Source: Prunella strophiata (taxonomy: Eukaryota; Chordata; Aves; Passeriformes; Prunellidae). Taken from it: a stretch of DNA of 64,000 nt. Numbering within the stretch: the first letter of the stretch is position 1; every line of letters starts with the position of its first letter. The position numbers were made by a program, and so were the translations under genes. The DNA lies in contig JAZBQD010000025.1 of NCBI GenBank assembly GCA_036583965.1, positions 13,413,145 to 13,477,144 on the forward strand, read 5' to 3'. Below are positions 35,191-48,000 of this stretch, one piece after another. Below the pieces are notes generated by a model that saw only the letters and a list, made by a program, of their open reading frames with translations, was not told where the DNA came from and searched no databases.

Positions 35191-38100
35191 ATTCCTGCCA
35201 CGTCCTTCCAGCCACACCTCACACTCCTGGCAGGCTCAGTGACTCCCCCATTCACGCTGGGCTGTGTCCAGAGAACGTCTGTGGGTGTTCCTTTAGGAAC
35301 GTGTGTCACACACCAGTAGTTCAACAGTGCAGAGATGAAATGGTTCATGCCCTACATTTCTCCAGGAGGAGAGTGGCTTTCCTGGAGATGGAGCAGTTGG
35401 AGTGGGAAGAGGAGACCTGCCATGCTAGGACTGATCTGTGCAGGATGTGTGGCTGCAGGAGTGACATGAAGTTGGGGCAGCCCCATGGGGAAGGGTCCCC
35501 CCGTGGCACAGGACGCTTTGGCCACTGAGGTGCCACATGGGTCTCCTGTCCAGGCTGCCTGGGGATGTGCTCCCAATATGTCATGAGGGGCTGCCCCGGG
35601 GCGCCCTGCCCTCTGCCCCCGCTCAGGGTGTCTCACTGTGCCAGCAGCTGAGCTCAACACTTTTGACTCTATTTATTACTAAAAAATTATGCAACTGGGT
35701 CGCATTCCTGCTATTTTTTATGCATGAGCCAAGCAGCAAATTCCATTATTTAAAAAAAAAACTGTTTTAGCTAGTGATGCACTAGACCACGCAAGTAAAT
35801 GCCCAAAATAATTCCAGCTGACACCTTTATGAAGGCAGAGTGAAGTTTAAGTCTACACAAGCCTTTCATTTGCAATTTCCCATCCCTCCTAACCAGCACC
35901 TGGGAAGTATGCTGCCATCTGGCTCATGGATCCCCTTTTCTGGCTGTGCCTGTGCCTGTGGAGGGTGCAGCTCCCCAATCTCCTGCTCTGAGGGCAGGCC
36001 TTCAACCTGCAGACTCTGCTGTGACAGCAAACAACATCTGCAAACATCTGCAAACAGGGACAGAACAAGAAGATCTTTAAGGGTAAAAATCATGCAAAGA
36101 GGTGGGGAGAGGCAGAGCTCCCCAGGCAGGGGGATCCCAGAGGAAGCTCCTGGGGTTTTCCTGCAGCTCCCTGGGTGCTCTCACCCCTGCAGGGCACACA
36201 GGAGACCCTCAGACCCTCCCCAGGCAGGAGCAGCACCCAGTCGGGGACAGACAGGGTTAGAAACACAGGCACTCCCTCTCCTTGCTGTACATCGCCTCCT
36301 CTGCCTATTGATGGGTGGTTTTTGGAGTTACCTCTGCCTGTGGTTGGAGGCTGGTGCTTTGTCCCCTGAAGGCTGGCTGTGCTGGAGGCTCACTCTGAGT
36401 GGCAGTGAGACCGGAGTTAATCACACCAACCTGATTTTTTCCAGCTCAATTCCACCCTGTGGCCTGACCTTGCTACTTTAATGAACAGGATGTTGAGGTT
36501 TTTCTTACCATAAAAAATTTTGGTTGATCCCAAAGTAAAAGACGACAAACAAACTCTGATATAAATAACCTGGCCTCTGTGGAAAGCATCAAAGGTAACT
36601 CACCAATTAGCCCTTCTCTCAGCAATAAATCATCGCACTCTGGCACCTGACCCTGGCACGGCCGACAGTTCTATAACCCATTTGCCACTCTTCATGTATC
36701 AAATGGCTTTCAGTCACCCTAAATTTGGAGATTCTAATCTCCTATATTAAGTCAGTGGTTCTTAGTAATTCTTAGTGATTTTATTTTTATTGGCTTTGTA
36801 AATCAGAGTTATCCATGTCAGTGCCCATGGTCAGGGAGAGGAGCGTTTGTCTGTGAAATTGGGTTGACACAGCCCATTGAGTGTGATGATAAGAGGTGAT
36901 TTGCAGGGCTGGCTGGACAAGCCATTTACACCCAGCAGATTATCATATCACAATACAGAAGTTTTGTTACTGGAAGAACAGTGGAGGCTGCAGAACATGC
37001 GGAGTGGGGAAGGGGCACTCCTGCTTCTCCACACTGGTGCTGAGCCCCTGGGATGGGGACAGGACTCATCAGAGACACAGCATAGGAAAGGAGGAATTAC
37101 ACCTCTGCCCTCAGTCTGCCAGGACACCAGGCTGTGCCAATGCCCACAGACACGACTGTGTACAGATCCTGCTGATGGCTGACCTGTGTCCCTCAGCCAC
37201 CAGGAACATCCTCACCTGGAAGAAGAGGGGCTCCCAGACACTGAATATGCACTGTTTTTAAGAGCTATTGTGATATCTAATTGGCTTCAGGATAAACATC
37301 AATTCCTGCAGAGAATTCAGCGCCCCTGGGGAAACAACCTACAATTAAAATGAACACCAGCCTGAGCTGGCACTGCCATTGAATGTGCTCCAGCCTCAGC
37401 AGCAGTGAGCTCAGTGTGGCAGTGTGTCAGCCTCTGCCAGATGCACCACAAGGAGCACCTGAGCTGCAGCAGGCTCCCTGCAAGGGCAGGGCTGAGACAT
37501 GCCTGTCCCCACAGCACGCCTGTGCCACTGTCCCCACAGAGGGGATGGAGGGTGTGGGGGCACCCCAGACCGGTGTCTGCTGTGGGTGCAAGCCTGGGGC
37601 AAGGAGTGGCACTGAGGCACAATTCCAGTGGCACTGTGCTTCCTGCTGGTAGGGCCCGTAAATCTGTGGCTGAGAGTGGCTCGGGAGGTAGCAGGGAGCA
37701 GTGCTTAACAGAGCATGAGAGGGGATGTCAGCAGCCTGGGCCAGCTCTGCTGGGAGCCGTCAGTGAGGGCTCTTGAGGCTGAGATTTACACACGGGGCTG
37801 GTGATCGCTGCCTCATCTCCTCACACTTTTGGGATGTGTTCCAGAGGGTGCTTTGGGATGTGCTCCAGAGGGTGCTCCATGGATTGGAGGGATAGGGCCA
37901 GGAGCTGGCAGCAACTCAGCTTGGGGTGGGAGCAGCAGCACTGGGATGAGTCTGACTGACCTCGGGGAATCCCAGCTGGGCTGGGCTCGGCAGGGCTGAG
38001 GTCCCAAACCAATCAGTGCCAGGGAATTGAGCCACTGAGCCCCAGAGGCAGCTGCAGCCAGGGAGCAGGCAGGCACAGACCTGGAGGACTGCTCTGTGCA

Positions 38101-41100
38101 AGGTACTGTATATAAAGTATATAGCATATGTGATGTACCACACATCTGCCTGCGACGGGAAGCACAGAGACAGCCAGTTGTTTAACAGCCCTTCCCAAGA
38201 GTGTAATGAGGGTAGTGAGGGTGACTGTGCCACCTCATCCTGCAGGCTTGTCTGGAGGCATTACTCATCCCTGTGCAGGTGCTGGGGATGCCCGGTGCAG
38301 CTAGAGAGATGCTGCAGGACTTCACAGCTGCCAGTGAGGCACATTGGCAGGTGCTTGGGAGCAGCAATTCCCTGGCTGAGCTGAATAATGTCATCAGCTG
38401 TTGAACACGTGTCAGATGACCTTTTCCTGCACTCTTCATAAAATCCCATTAATCAAAAGAGCAGAGTAGAGCTAAGAACCCTTTAACAAAATTATTGTAA
38501 TCTCTGGGTTTCTCATTCATCACCAGCAGCTCAGCAGCCTCCACGTTCCCTGGAGGGGTCAGAGGATCCCCTCATCTCTGCTGTACAACACCTTCCCCTC
38601 CTGCTCTGTCCTTCAGCTCTGCAGGCTCAGGGCTCCTTTCCTACCAGAGCTTTGCAGATTCCTGCTTTGTGGGCTCGCAGGTCCACTCACACTCACGTCT
38701 TCCTGGGCACAGATCTTCCTTGACTGTTGGTCATCACAAACCAGGACAAAGTCAAATTCTCATGTATCTTGTGGGTGGGGCAGTTGAGGAGAAAGTGAGT
38801 TCAGAGGCTGAGGAAGGACTGTTTCAGTGATTATGTGAATGTGATCTTGTCTCATAGAAAATGCTACAGGGAAGCTGTAACAAAACAGCCAGGAGAGCTG
38901 TAATGAAAGTTGGCATTTATACCTCAAATCATTGCCAGTATTTTCCACTGAGAATTTCATCAGTGCTGACACTTTCCCTCAGAACATCTCAGCATCAGCA
39001 TGGGTGGTGGGAGTTGTTTGGCCAAGAGGGTCTCACCCATCTCCAGGGCAGCTGCACTCCAAGGAGAGGGGGCTGCCTCCTGCCCACTCCCACCACAGGG
39101 CCTGGCAGCTCCTGTCCCTGGTTCTGGGGATCTGAGCCCCCTGAGTGGGGCTCCAGGGACAGGGTTATGCTTTGTCTGTCTGATCATGTGTGTTGTTTAT
39201 TGTGGGCACTGACATCTGTGCTGGAGATCTGACCCCAATGTCCTCGGCGTCCCCAGCATACCTACTGCCCTCTGGCCAGAGCAGAGCTCCTTTCCAGGCA
39301 GGTCTCCACCCTGGAGTAGCTGCTCCATTCGCTGGGACTGCTGGATCCTAGAGTTGCTAATTACCAGCTCCATCCTGGCTCTGCCTTTTAATCCACATAC
39401 CATCTCAAAGAATTAATTTCCAGCAGTAGAGCAGCAGTCAGAAATGTCCCCCTGGCATCTCCCTGTTCAGGAAGTCCCCACATGCAAGGTCTGTGCTTAA
39501 TTAGTCATTTAAATACTCCCCAGTTCAGCCTGGCTGTTGTAACTTGAGCCCTCTCATGCTGAGGGTCCCCATGGGCACTCTAGGCAATGGAATGTGCTGT
39601 CCTTGGTGCAGGATTGAGCCAAAGGCTCGGGCAGTTGATGGGATGGATGCACCTCACCCAAACCCCCCACTGCAGGCTGGCCCCTGACACCAGCTTTGGG
39701 GCACAGGGAGATCTCTCGAGCACTGAATTTTGGACACAGGGAATAGGAGCAGGGAGCAGCTGTTCTAGGGGGAATTTCTTCCCCCCTTGGAGAGTGGCAA
39801 AGATGGACTGAGAGGTCTCACTTGCCCCCTCCCACCCCTTAGCTGTCTCTGGTCCCAGAGCAGGAGGAGCAGGCACCACTGGCACTGGAGTGCTTGGTGA
39901 TGCCAGGGTCCTGTTGCAGTGACAGGGGCCATTGCTTCAGCATCAAACCAAGTCCCTGCAAGGTGCCACAGTCACTGTGGCAGGCTGCAGCCTGGAGCTG
40001 GGCTCCATCCCTGAGATGACTGATGCCAACCCACACTGAGCTGCGCTGACCCTCCCAACAGAACTGCTCAGCCCCTGATGACAGTGTGAGAGCCAGGGCC
40101 CCACCGGCAGAAAGGGGTGGCTGGAGGGCAGATGGGGACTTTCCTGGGGCACAACTTTGCTCTAAGGGAAGGGCAACATGAAAGCAGCAGCAGCGGTGTG
40201 GCTTTGCCCACTGGATTTGCCAAGTCAAGGGGGTGGAAAAGTGGGAAGCAAAGGACAGGTAACCCACAAGACCCACTGGAATGAAACACTGACAACTCAA
40301 ATCCAGCAATTTCAAAAGGTATCCATCATGGCAGAGCAGTCTGACCTCTGGCCCCAGCCAAGGCCACTTATTCATGAGCCATCAGCAGGTATGAGCACAG
40401 CCCGTTAATAACGCGCCTATCGATTGGCTCCTGTGCTGCTCCGGCTGGGCTGAGATCGATGGTCCTGCCTAAGTACAGTGCACCACAAAACTTCCAAGAA
40501 ATACCACCCTGACACTTCAGCACTGGGCTGTCACGTCCTCATTTTATTAACTGACAGGACTCCCATCACACCCACCTCCAGTCTGGCTCTTCCTGCTCCA
40601 GCAGAGACCCCCTGTCTCCTGTGTGAGCGGGATGCTGCCCCCAAGCCCACTTTGTCCTAACCCAGGGGACAGGAGCCCACTGACCACTGACACTGAGCCT
40701 GGGGTCGTGGAGTGGAGCAGGACTGGGGAGCAGGGATGCATCAGTGGGTGCAGCACATGTCACACCCTCAAACATGCATGCACCAGGCTGCGGCACTAGG
40801 GGTGAGAATGACATTAGCTCTATGGGCCACGTCACTCAACAGTTTATTTCAGGGCTGTTAAACACTGTTTTGCATATTTATTAAATTGAAGACAGTTTAT
40901 GCCTGTGATTACTCTGCCTGAGAAGCAGCTCCCAGCAGCTGGAAGCAGCGTCTGACTCACAGCACTCGGGTATTACCCTGTGATGGTGCTGCCCTGGCTG
41001 CTCAGCAGCAGCCAGGAGCACTCAGCCCTTCAGTGCCATGGCTGAAGGGAAGATTTAGGAGAAAACCATCATGATGCTCCCAGCCCCAGGGCTCTGCACT

Positions 41101-42264
41101 CCACGTACCCAACATGGCACCTCTGATGGATGAGTCCCGCACTTCACTCCAATCTGCTCGGAGTTAGGCAGTAGCAATCATTTTTTTCAAGCCTTGTCAT
41201 ATATAAAAGCAATTGAGTCAGCAGGCACCAGTTGTCTGGCACAAGGAGAGATTATATTTTTACAAGGTTTTGCAGAAGGTCTATAAAAGTTTGTTCTTTC
41301 TTTAAAAAATAAATACATATTTGACAACGCCTCTCTGCAAAAAAATGGAAAAAAATTAAACTTGCAAATTGAAACATTATGTCTGCAAGAGGTGTGCTTA
41401 AAGACCCTCTTTATGGCTGATAGGAAATGACAAAGATTTTGTGCATAAACTGTGTTTCAGGCCAATGCCTTTGGAAAACTAGGAATTTCCCTGACAGTTC
41501 TGGCCCCAGATTGTGGAAATGCTGCAGTTACTGTGAACTTCATCCCACAGAGGAGAGCAGCCATGCCTTGCCTCTATTCTGGGTGGCAGGGCTCTGTTGG
41601 GGTTACCCCCAAGCACCAGGGCTACTGATGCTCATTCCAGCAGGGCTGGAGAGGCTGCAAAACTACTGGTGTCCCCTGTTCCATGTCAATGCCAGCACCG
41701 TGGGGACAGCCAGCCACTGGCACTGGCACCACAGTGGATCCTGCAATGCCCTGGATCCATAAGGAATCCCCTCAGCCACTCACAAAGGACAGCTGGGATT
41801 GCCACCGGGGATGGAAGTGAGAGCCAAGACAGACAGCGCTGCTGCTTGGCTTGCATGGCACCCTGCAGCACCCAGCAGCACCCAGCAGCACCACTGCTGC
41901 CCAAGGAGGCCTGGAGGGGATCCTGCTGTGCTGGTCCTGCCAGGGCCAGCAGCTGCCAGTGTCAGTTCATTCCCACTGGTCGCTTTGTGGTTGTTGGAGC
42001 TGTAGGAAATGCTGACATGAATCTGCAGCTATGGATTTTTTTGACAGAAGCTGAGCCCTCGGGATTGCTGCTCATTCTGTGCTTGAGAAGGAGCTACTTA
42101 GCTATAACCAATCTTTTTATAATGATTTTTCATTGTAGAGATAGAGTATTAATTATTAGAGGGTATTAAAAAAAGCATTAGCCCTCTGACCCCTGGAGAT
42201 GCTCTGGGCTTGTCAAGTGTCTCCCACAGATCTATGGGGCCAGGGGCTGTTCATCAGATGGGGG

Positions 42265-42282
42265 TGATGCCTTAAGGCATCA
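42265..42282. repeat. 18-bp perfect palindrome (copy 2)
   Basis: TGATGCCTTAAGGCATCA matches 24130-24147 exactly. Confidence 0.8.
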
Positions 42283-44439
42283 GGGGCAGGTGCTGGGCAG
42301 TGGGAACCTCTGGCAGCAGGCACTGGCACCACTTGCTTGCTGGCCATCTGTGCTGAGGGCCATCCCTGCTGGCAGCCCCCTGCCCTCTGTGGAGCAGCAG
42401 GACACCCTGCTCCTGGCAGCCCCTTGGAGCAGGCTGTGCTCAGCACCCTTTGGTGTCACTCCATTCCCCCGCCCCACCACATCCAAAATCTACTTGGGGC
42501 AGAGACCCTCTCAGCCCACCTGCCCCAGGGAGGAGGTAGTGGCCCTGTGGGGCTGGGGCTGCTCTGCCCTGGGCACACCTTGCTCCCTTCCTGTAGCACA
42601 TGGCTGGGTGCTGCCGCAGCACTGCCGGCACCACACCCCCACTGGCAGCCCTGCACACCTCCCACCTGGACACACTCATCCTGTGCATAAAATGCATGTT
42701 AAAGGTTTGTCTTCACCTTCATTAATACCAGAATTTATTGCAGAAGAGAGGATTTCTTTATTTTACAAAACCTATAGATGGAACACAAGCAAATTGCTGG
42801 CTTTTACTAGCATATAAACTGGGAAAAACCTCTGAGATATGTCTACATTACACTAAACTGCATCCATAATTCATACCTAAAGGAGAAATTTTTAGCTCCC
42901 TCGGAGGTTTGTGAATCTATTATTGATGGGACTGTGTTGGGCAACAATAGGCTCCCTCATATTCACACGCCATTTACTGGCTGAGTAAGGCAGCAGCTCC
43001 TCCACCCAGAGGCACGAGCTCTCCATTAGATTTTTGCAAGGATTTGGAAGGGATTTAGTTAAGAAGCTGAAGTGATGTAGACTGAGTGAATTGGGAGAGT
43101 GTTTCTAGATAGATTCCCACTCCCAGGTTAATCAATAGATCAGGAATGTGGAAGATACTCTGAACAATATGTTCCCTATTCAGATCTCAGAGAGCAGCAT
43201 TCACTCAGCAAAACACTGCTGATACACTGTTCTGAACTGGGAATGTCAGATCCTTTACTGGTAGTGACTGGAGCACAGGGGAGTGGGCAGAACCACAGTA
43301 GGCCTGGCAAGGGGTCACCACTACATCACACTGTATGCAGGCCTTTTGGCCTTCTTCTTTAAAAATTTTTATAGCTTTTTTTTTGCCAATCAAAGCTAAA
43401 ATCCCAACAGATACTGAACTGAGCCCCAGTGTAAGGGGCAGTGCAGGTCCCTGTGAACCATGGCAGTAGGGTGGGGGGACAGTGCCCCATCCAGTTCCAT
43501 GGCCAGGGCTCAGGGCTGAGCCGTGCTTGGGGTCACTGACATCCCTGCTCCAGGAGCTGGATGGAATGGAATTTTGGGAGAGAGCAGAGGGAGTGACAGC
43601 AGTTCACAGCATTGTCATAAATTAAGGAAATGTGCCTGGCACATGCAGGAATTTACAGAGCACGTAGAAGTTAGCTTAAATCTAAACTAAAGGCTTCTGT
43701 TAACAGAAGAATCCCATCCTTCCCAACCCATCGATACAGAGCTGAATTAGATCCAGGAACCACAATGCAAATCTCAGTGCTACAAATCTCACTGACAATA
43801 TGTTTTGTTCCACAAATAGATGCAAAGCCAAGTAAAAACACACAGAGCAATCCTTATCTGACAGATTTGCCTTTGATTAGCTTTTAATTGCTCATTAAGA
43901 TTTGGGTGGTTTATGCCTTTTCTGCGTGGCAGAGGAGCAGCATCCCTGCAGGGCTGCGATGATGCTGGCCAGAACTCCACTCCAGTGGACCCCACTTCTC
44001 CTGGGAGCAGCACTACTGCTGCTGGCAGTGCCTGCCCACTGAGCCTGCCTCGGGTGCTGCCCTCCTGTTTGGGTGCTGCTCTCTGTTCTGGGGCTGTTCT
44101 CTGTGCCTCCCCCTCCCCGCTGTATTTAGTGCTGGCTGGGGATAGTCAGTGAGGACAGAAAATTCTTGTTTTAGGAGCTGAACAACAAAAACTTTCTGGA
44201 AGAAAAAACATCAGAGGTGGCTCAGAGCCAAGGTAGTTATTGCAGAATTTCCCTGGCATTACCCAGATCCAAGGGATTATTATATGCCTCTGTTTGCTGG
44301 CTCAGGTGGAGCAGGATGCCCAGTGCTGGGAGCTGGCATGGCTCTGAACCCAGCAGGGCTCTCTGGCTGTGCTCTCACACCCGCCCTGCCTGGGTGAGCC
44401 TCGGGCGCTGTGCTGCAGGCACTGGTTGGGGCGGGCAGG

Positions 44440-45035
44440 ATGTGGACACTGGCCATGAAGCACTGGCCATGCAGCCATGGGCCATGCAGCACTGGCCATG
44501 CAGCCACGGGCCATGCAGCCACGGGCCATGCAGCACTGGCCATGCAGCACTGGCTGTGCAGCCATGGGCCATGCAGCACTGGCCATGCAGCACTGGCCGT
44601 GCAGCACTGGCCATGCAGCCACGGGCCATGCAGCACTGGCTGTGCAGCCACGGGCCATGCAGCCACGGGCCATGCAGCACTGGCCATGCAGCACTGGCTG
44701 TGCAGCCACAGGCCATGCAGCACTGGCCATGCAGCCACAGGCCATGCAGCACTGGCTGTGCAGCCACAGACCATGCAGCACTGGCCGTGCAGCCACAGGC
44801 CATGCAGCACTGGCTGTGCAGCCACTGGCCGTGCAGCACTGGCTGTGCAGCCACAGGCCATGCAGCACTGGCCATGCAGCACTGGCCATGCAGCACTGGC
44901 CGTGCAGCCACGGGCCATGCAGCACTGGCCGTGCAGCACTGGCCATGCAGCCACGGGCCATGCAGCCACAGGCCATGCAGCCACAGGCCATGCAGCACTG
45001 GCCATGCAGCTCTGGCCGTGCAGCCACGGGCCACC
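44440..45035. repeat. 14/15-bp GGCCATGCAGC minisatellite (copy 2, clean)
   Basis: About 40 units alternate GGCCATGCAGCACT with GGCCATGCAGCCACG, GGCCATGCAGCCACA or GGCTGTGCAGC forms. No unit contains a stop codon in any frame on either strand, so all six frames are open and produce overlapping ORFs of 230-330 codons. These are repeat artefacts, not genes. Confidence 0.95.
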
Positions 45036-48000
45036 TTCTGCTGCCAGCAGTGCCCACCCTCGTGGCTGCACGAAGGTGGGTGCTTGGCTTCTCCTTGCTC
45101 CTGGAAAAAGCACCTGCACCAGCAGAGACTGAGCATGTCAGGGGCCCTGTGTTTGTTTATGGGGGGTTTGTGTGAAATTTTAGGATTTACAAAGTAGTCA
45201 TATCACTTAATCCTCCTTAATGAGGTTTGGGGATTTATGAGCAAGATATTTTCATTTGCAGCTCGCACAATTAACCTCGGTTAACCTATAAAGGCAACTT
45301 CCAGATAAGTTTGACTTCTTTGGTTATTAAAGTTGGGTTTGCAGAGAGGCAGCAGGTGCAGTGCCCTGCTAGCTCTGCACAGAGGAGCCAGCAGCATCCT
45401 GCACATTCGAAGCAGCCCCAGCGTATATTGAGCTCGTGTACACTCCTTTTTTCCCAGTTTATTTAGGGATTAAGACTTTGCTCTCCTGCTGAGCCCTTGC
45501 TGCTCCCCACAGGGCCCCAGCTCCATGGCTCCCCATGACCCTGCAGCTCCCTGTGTCCCCCCAGTCCCTTCTGCAGTCATGGGGCTGCTGCCCTCGTTGG
45601 GGCCAGGAAGGGAGCTGGCTGGGAGTAAATCCATCTGGGAACCCCAGCAGACATTGCTGCTGTGGCTGGAAGTGCTTCATGGAGGAAGCACCAGTGTGGG
45701 AAAGCAGTGAGGCCTCCTCTCCTGAAGAACACCAGCAACACAGGGCACAGGCAGATGAGAACCATCAAAGACATAAGGCTCAGCTAAGGAACATCAAAGA
45801 TACAGGGTGTGGACAGCTGAAGAGCATCAAGGACACAGGGCACAGCGAGGAAGATGCCCAGGGTGGTGGAAGCTTTGTTCTTGGCCTCCAGCTTTCTGTG
45901 ACACTGGTGGCCCTGGGGCTCACCCAGAGCTCCTGAGTGCCCAGGAGTGCCTGTGCCCCAGCCACAGAGCACCAGCTCCTCCAGCCCCAGCAATGCCCAT
46001 ACTGGCAGCAGCGGTTTGGGCATCACAGATGGTCTCTCGGCTGGCACACAGTGCTGTGGGAGGGTAAAGTGATCCCACGGCACAGCACGGGAGGGGCGAG
46101 TCCCCAGCATAAGGAGGAACACCTGCACAGTGTCCCCAGCCAGCGGTGACATCGGGCAGTGCTGCCAGTCTTTTAAAGTTCCCATAATTCCCCAATAAAT
46201 CAGTATGATAATTTCTCTCTGCAATAAAGCCCCTATTCCCGTCGTGAACTCTCATAACCGGCACCTCGATCTTTCTGTGCTCTTTGCTCTTTATTACCTT
46301 CCAATGACTTAAGCCCCTGAACTGAATAACTTCATCAAGGTGTCAACCTAAACAGATTTTTCCCTATAATGGCCCAACTCTCACAGGTTCTTAATGAAAA
46401 ATATTGATTCCGAAGGATTAGTTGCAGATTTATGTGGTGGATGCTGATCCCTCTGTCACCTGATACCTTATCAGTGGATGAAAGAACTGATCCTCCCCAC
46501 ATGGTTTTAAAAAAGCAATCACAGACTGTGTCAAGCAGAGCTTATTCACAGAGAAATGCATATAATGCTGTGTCTGGATCAGATACGACGCTTAACAGAG
46601 AGGTAATAGTGGGCTATGGGGCACGGCTGGCGTGGCCAGGCCAGCCTGCAGCTCCCTGCTGGCTGTAGCTGGGCAGAGCCTGTGCTGGTTCCTGGGGCTT
46701 GTGGCCCTGCCTTGGCCACAGGGACCAGGTCCCACCGCGGCTGCCTCTGCCAACTTCTGCCAACCTCTGCCAACCTCTCCGGGTGGACCATGGGCTCTAA
46801 AGACCATCACGAGTGTTGAGCAATGAGCTGGCAGGCTGTATGACACACCAGGTACAAATGCCAAGGAGTGGGGTCTCTGCCACAAACCCACGCTGTTCTG
46901 TGCTGTGCTGATTCCTGGAGGGTCCTGCCAGGCCCCCTCGGGCTCCCAGCACAGGAGCCCCCACGGCCAGGGCAGCGCCTAGGCAGCAGCTGGGGCGAGC
47001 GCGGTGTCCCAGCCAGCAGCAGTTTGCCCTGGACCCTCCCAGCACCCGTGGGACCCACTGTGGTCACCCCAGTGGCAGATGCCAGGGCAGGGACCGGCCC
47101 CTGCTTCCCTGGGAGCCATAGTCAGGTCTGCAGGGTTTGGGGGATGTACAGTGGAGGAGACACTGGCAGTCATGGCTTTTACCGGCAGCCACACATCTGA
47201 TTATTCATCTTTTTTTCTCCTCCCTCCAGAAACTTGCAGCTGAAATTAATTCATAAATTACAGCCCAGAGTGAGGCATTATAAATAACAGCAGAAGGGCT
47301 TTGATTATTTACATTTTTATGGAATCTGAACTGATCAAATACACAGAAGTCACCAGGCACATGGGAGAATTATAACGTGTTCAGACATGATTTAAGGCTG
47401 TGCAGGAGGGACCCTTCCAGAAGAAGTGATCAGGCAGGGCCGGTCACTCTGCATCATCTGAGTGATGTACAGACACCACTAAATAAACCTCAGCCCTCTG
47501 GAACTTCAGGGAGAGAAGAGAAAGCCAGGACTTGGCTATGGCATCAGCCCTACAGACAACCCTGTGTCTCCCGCTGTTTGTTGGGTGCAATAATGAATGT
47601 TTTGGCAATAGCCTTGCTCAAAATCTAATAAAATTATTCAGGATTCTGGGAGAAGCCTTGGAAATGGAGGCTGTCCTACAGCAGCCCCGCGTGGCTCTGG
47701 CAGCAGAGCTCTGCATTTGGGCTTGATTTAAAACCTCATTCGTTTTTCATTAGCTCAGAATTGCTGCAGACGAAGGTTCATTTTTACTACGTGCGTGGAA
47801 CACGAACGAAAATCGGGATTTTGTTTCTTCCATTTACCTCGTGTATGAAGTCATCCGGTTTTAGGATGAAAGGAGTTATTTACTTCCAATTACCTAAACA
47901 TGACTGAGAGCAGGAATATCCCTTCCTTGCTATCAAATGACTTCCATGTTACTCATCCCAGCAGGCTGCTCTCCCCTGCGGCAGCCGGAGCTCACCCTGT

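Larger units (their letters stand above)
30215..47648. repeat. Copy 2 of the ~17.5-kb duplicated block (right contig end)
   Basis: This segment begins immediately after the gap at a position homologous to 11906, and homology ends at 47648, exactly where copy 1 runs into the gap. The first ~1.5 kb (30215-31700) is rich in single-base indels relative to the clean copy 1, whereas the sequence near 44400-47600 is cleaner than its copy 1 counterpart. Two purine/pyrimidine-biased segments of copy 1 (23108-23208 and 28535-28626) are missing. The gene content is the same as copy 1: none that I can support. AT-rich, element-like blocks correspond one to one, for example 36410-36880, 42690-43110 and 45170-45340. 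Confidence 0.95.

Noticed and set aside
44217..45197. Overlapping ORFs of about 230-330 codons in all six frames (and the shorter set at 26155-27082)
   Set aside because: They follow from a stop-free 14/15-bp minisatellite; six simultaneous open frames cannot be genes.
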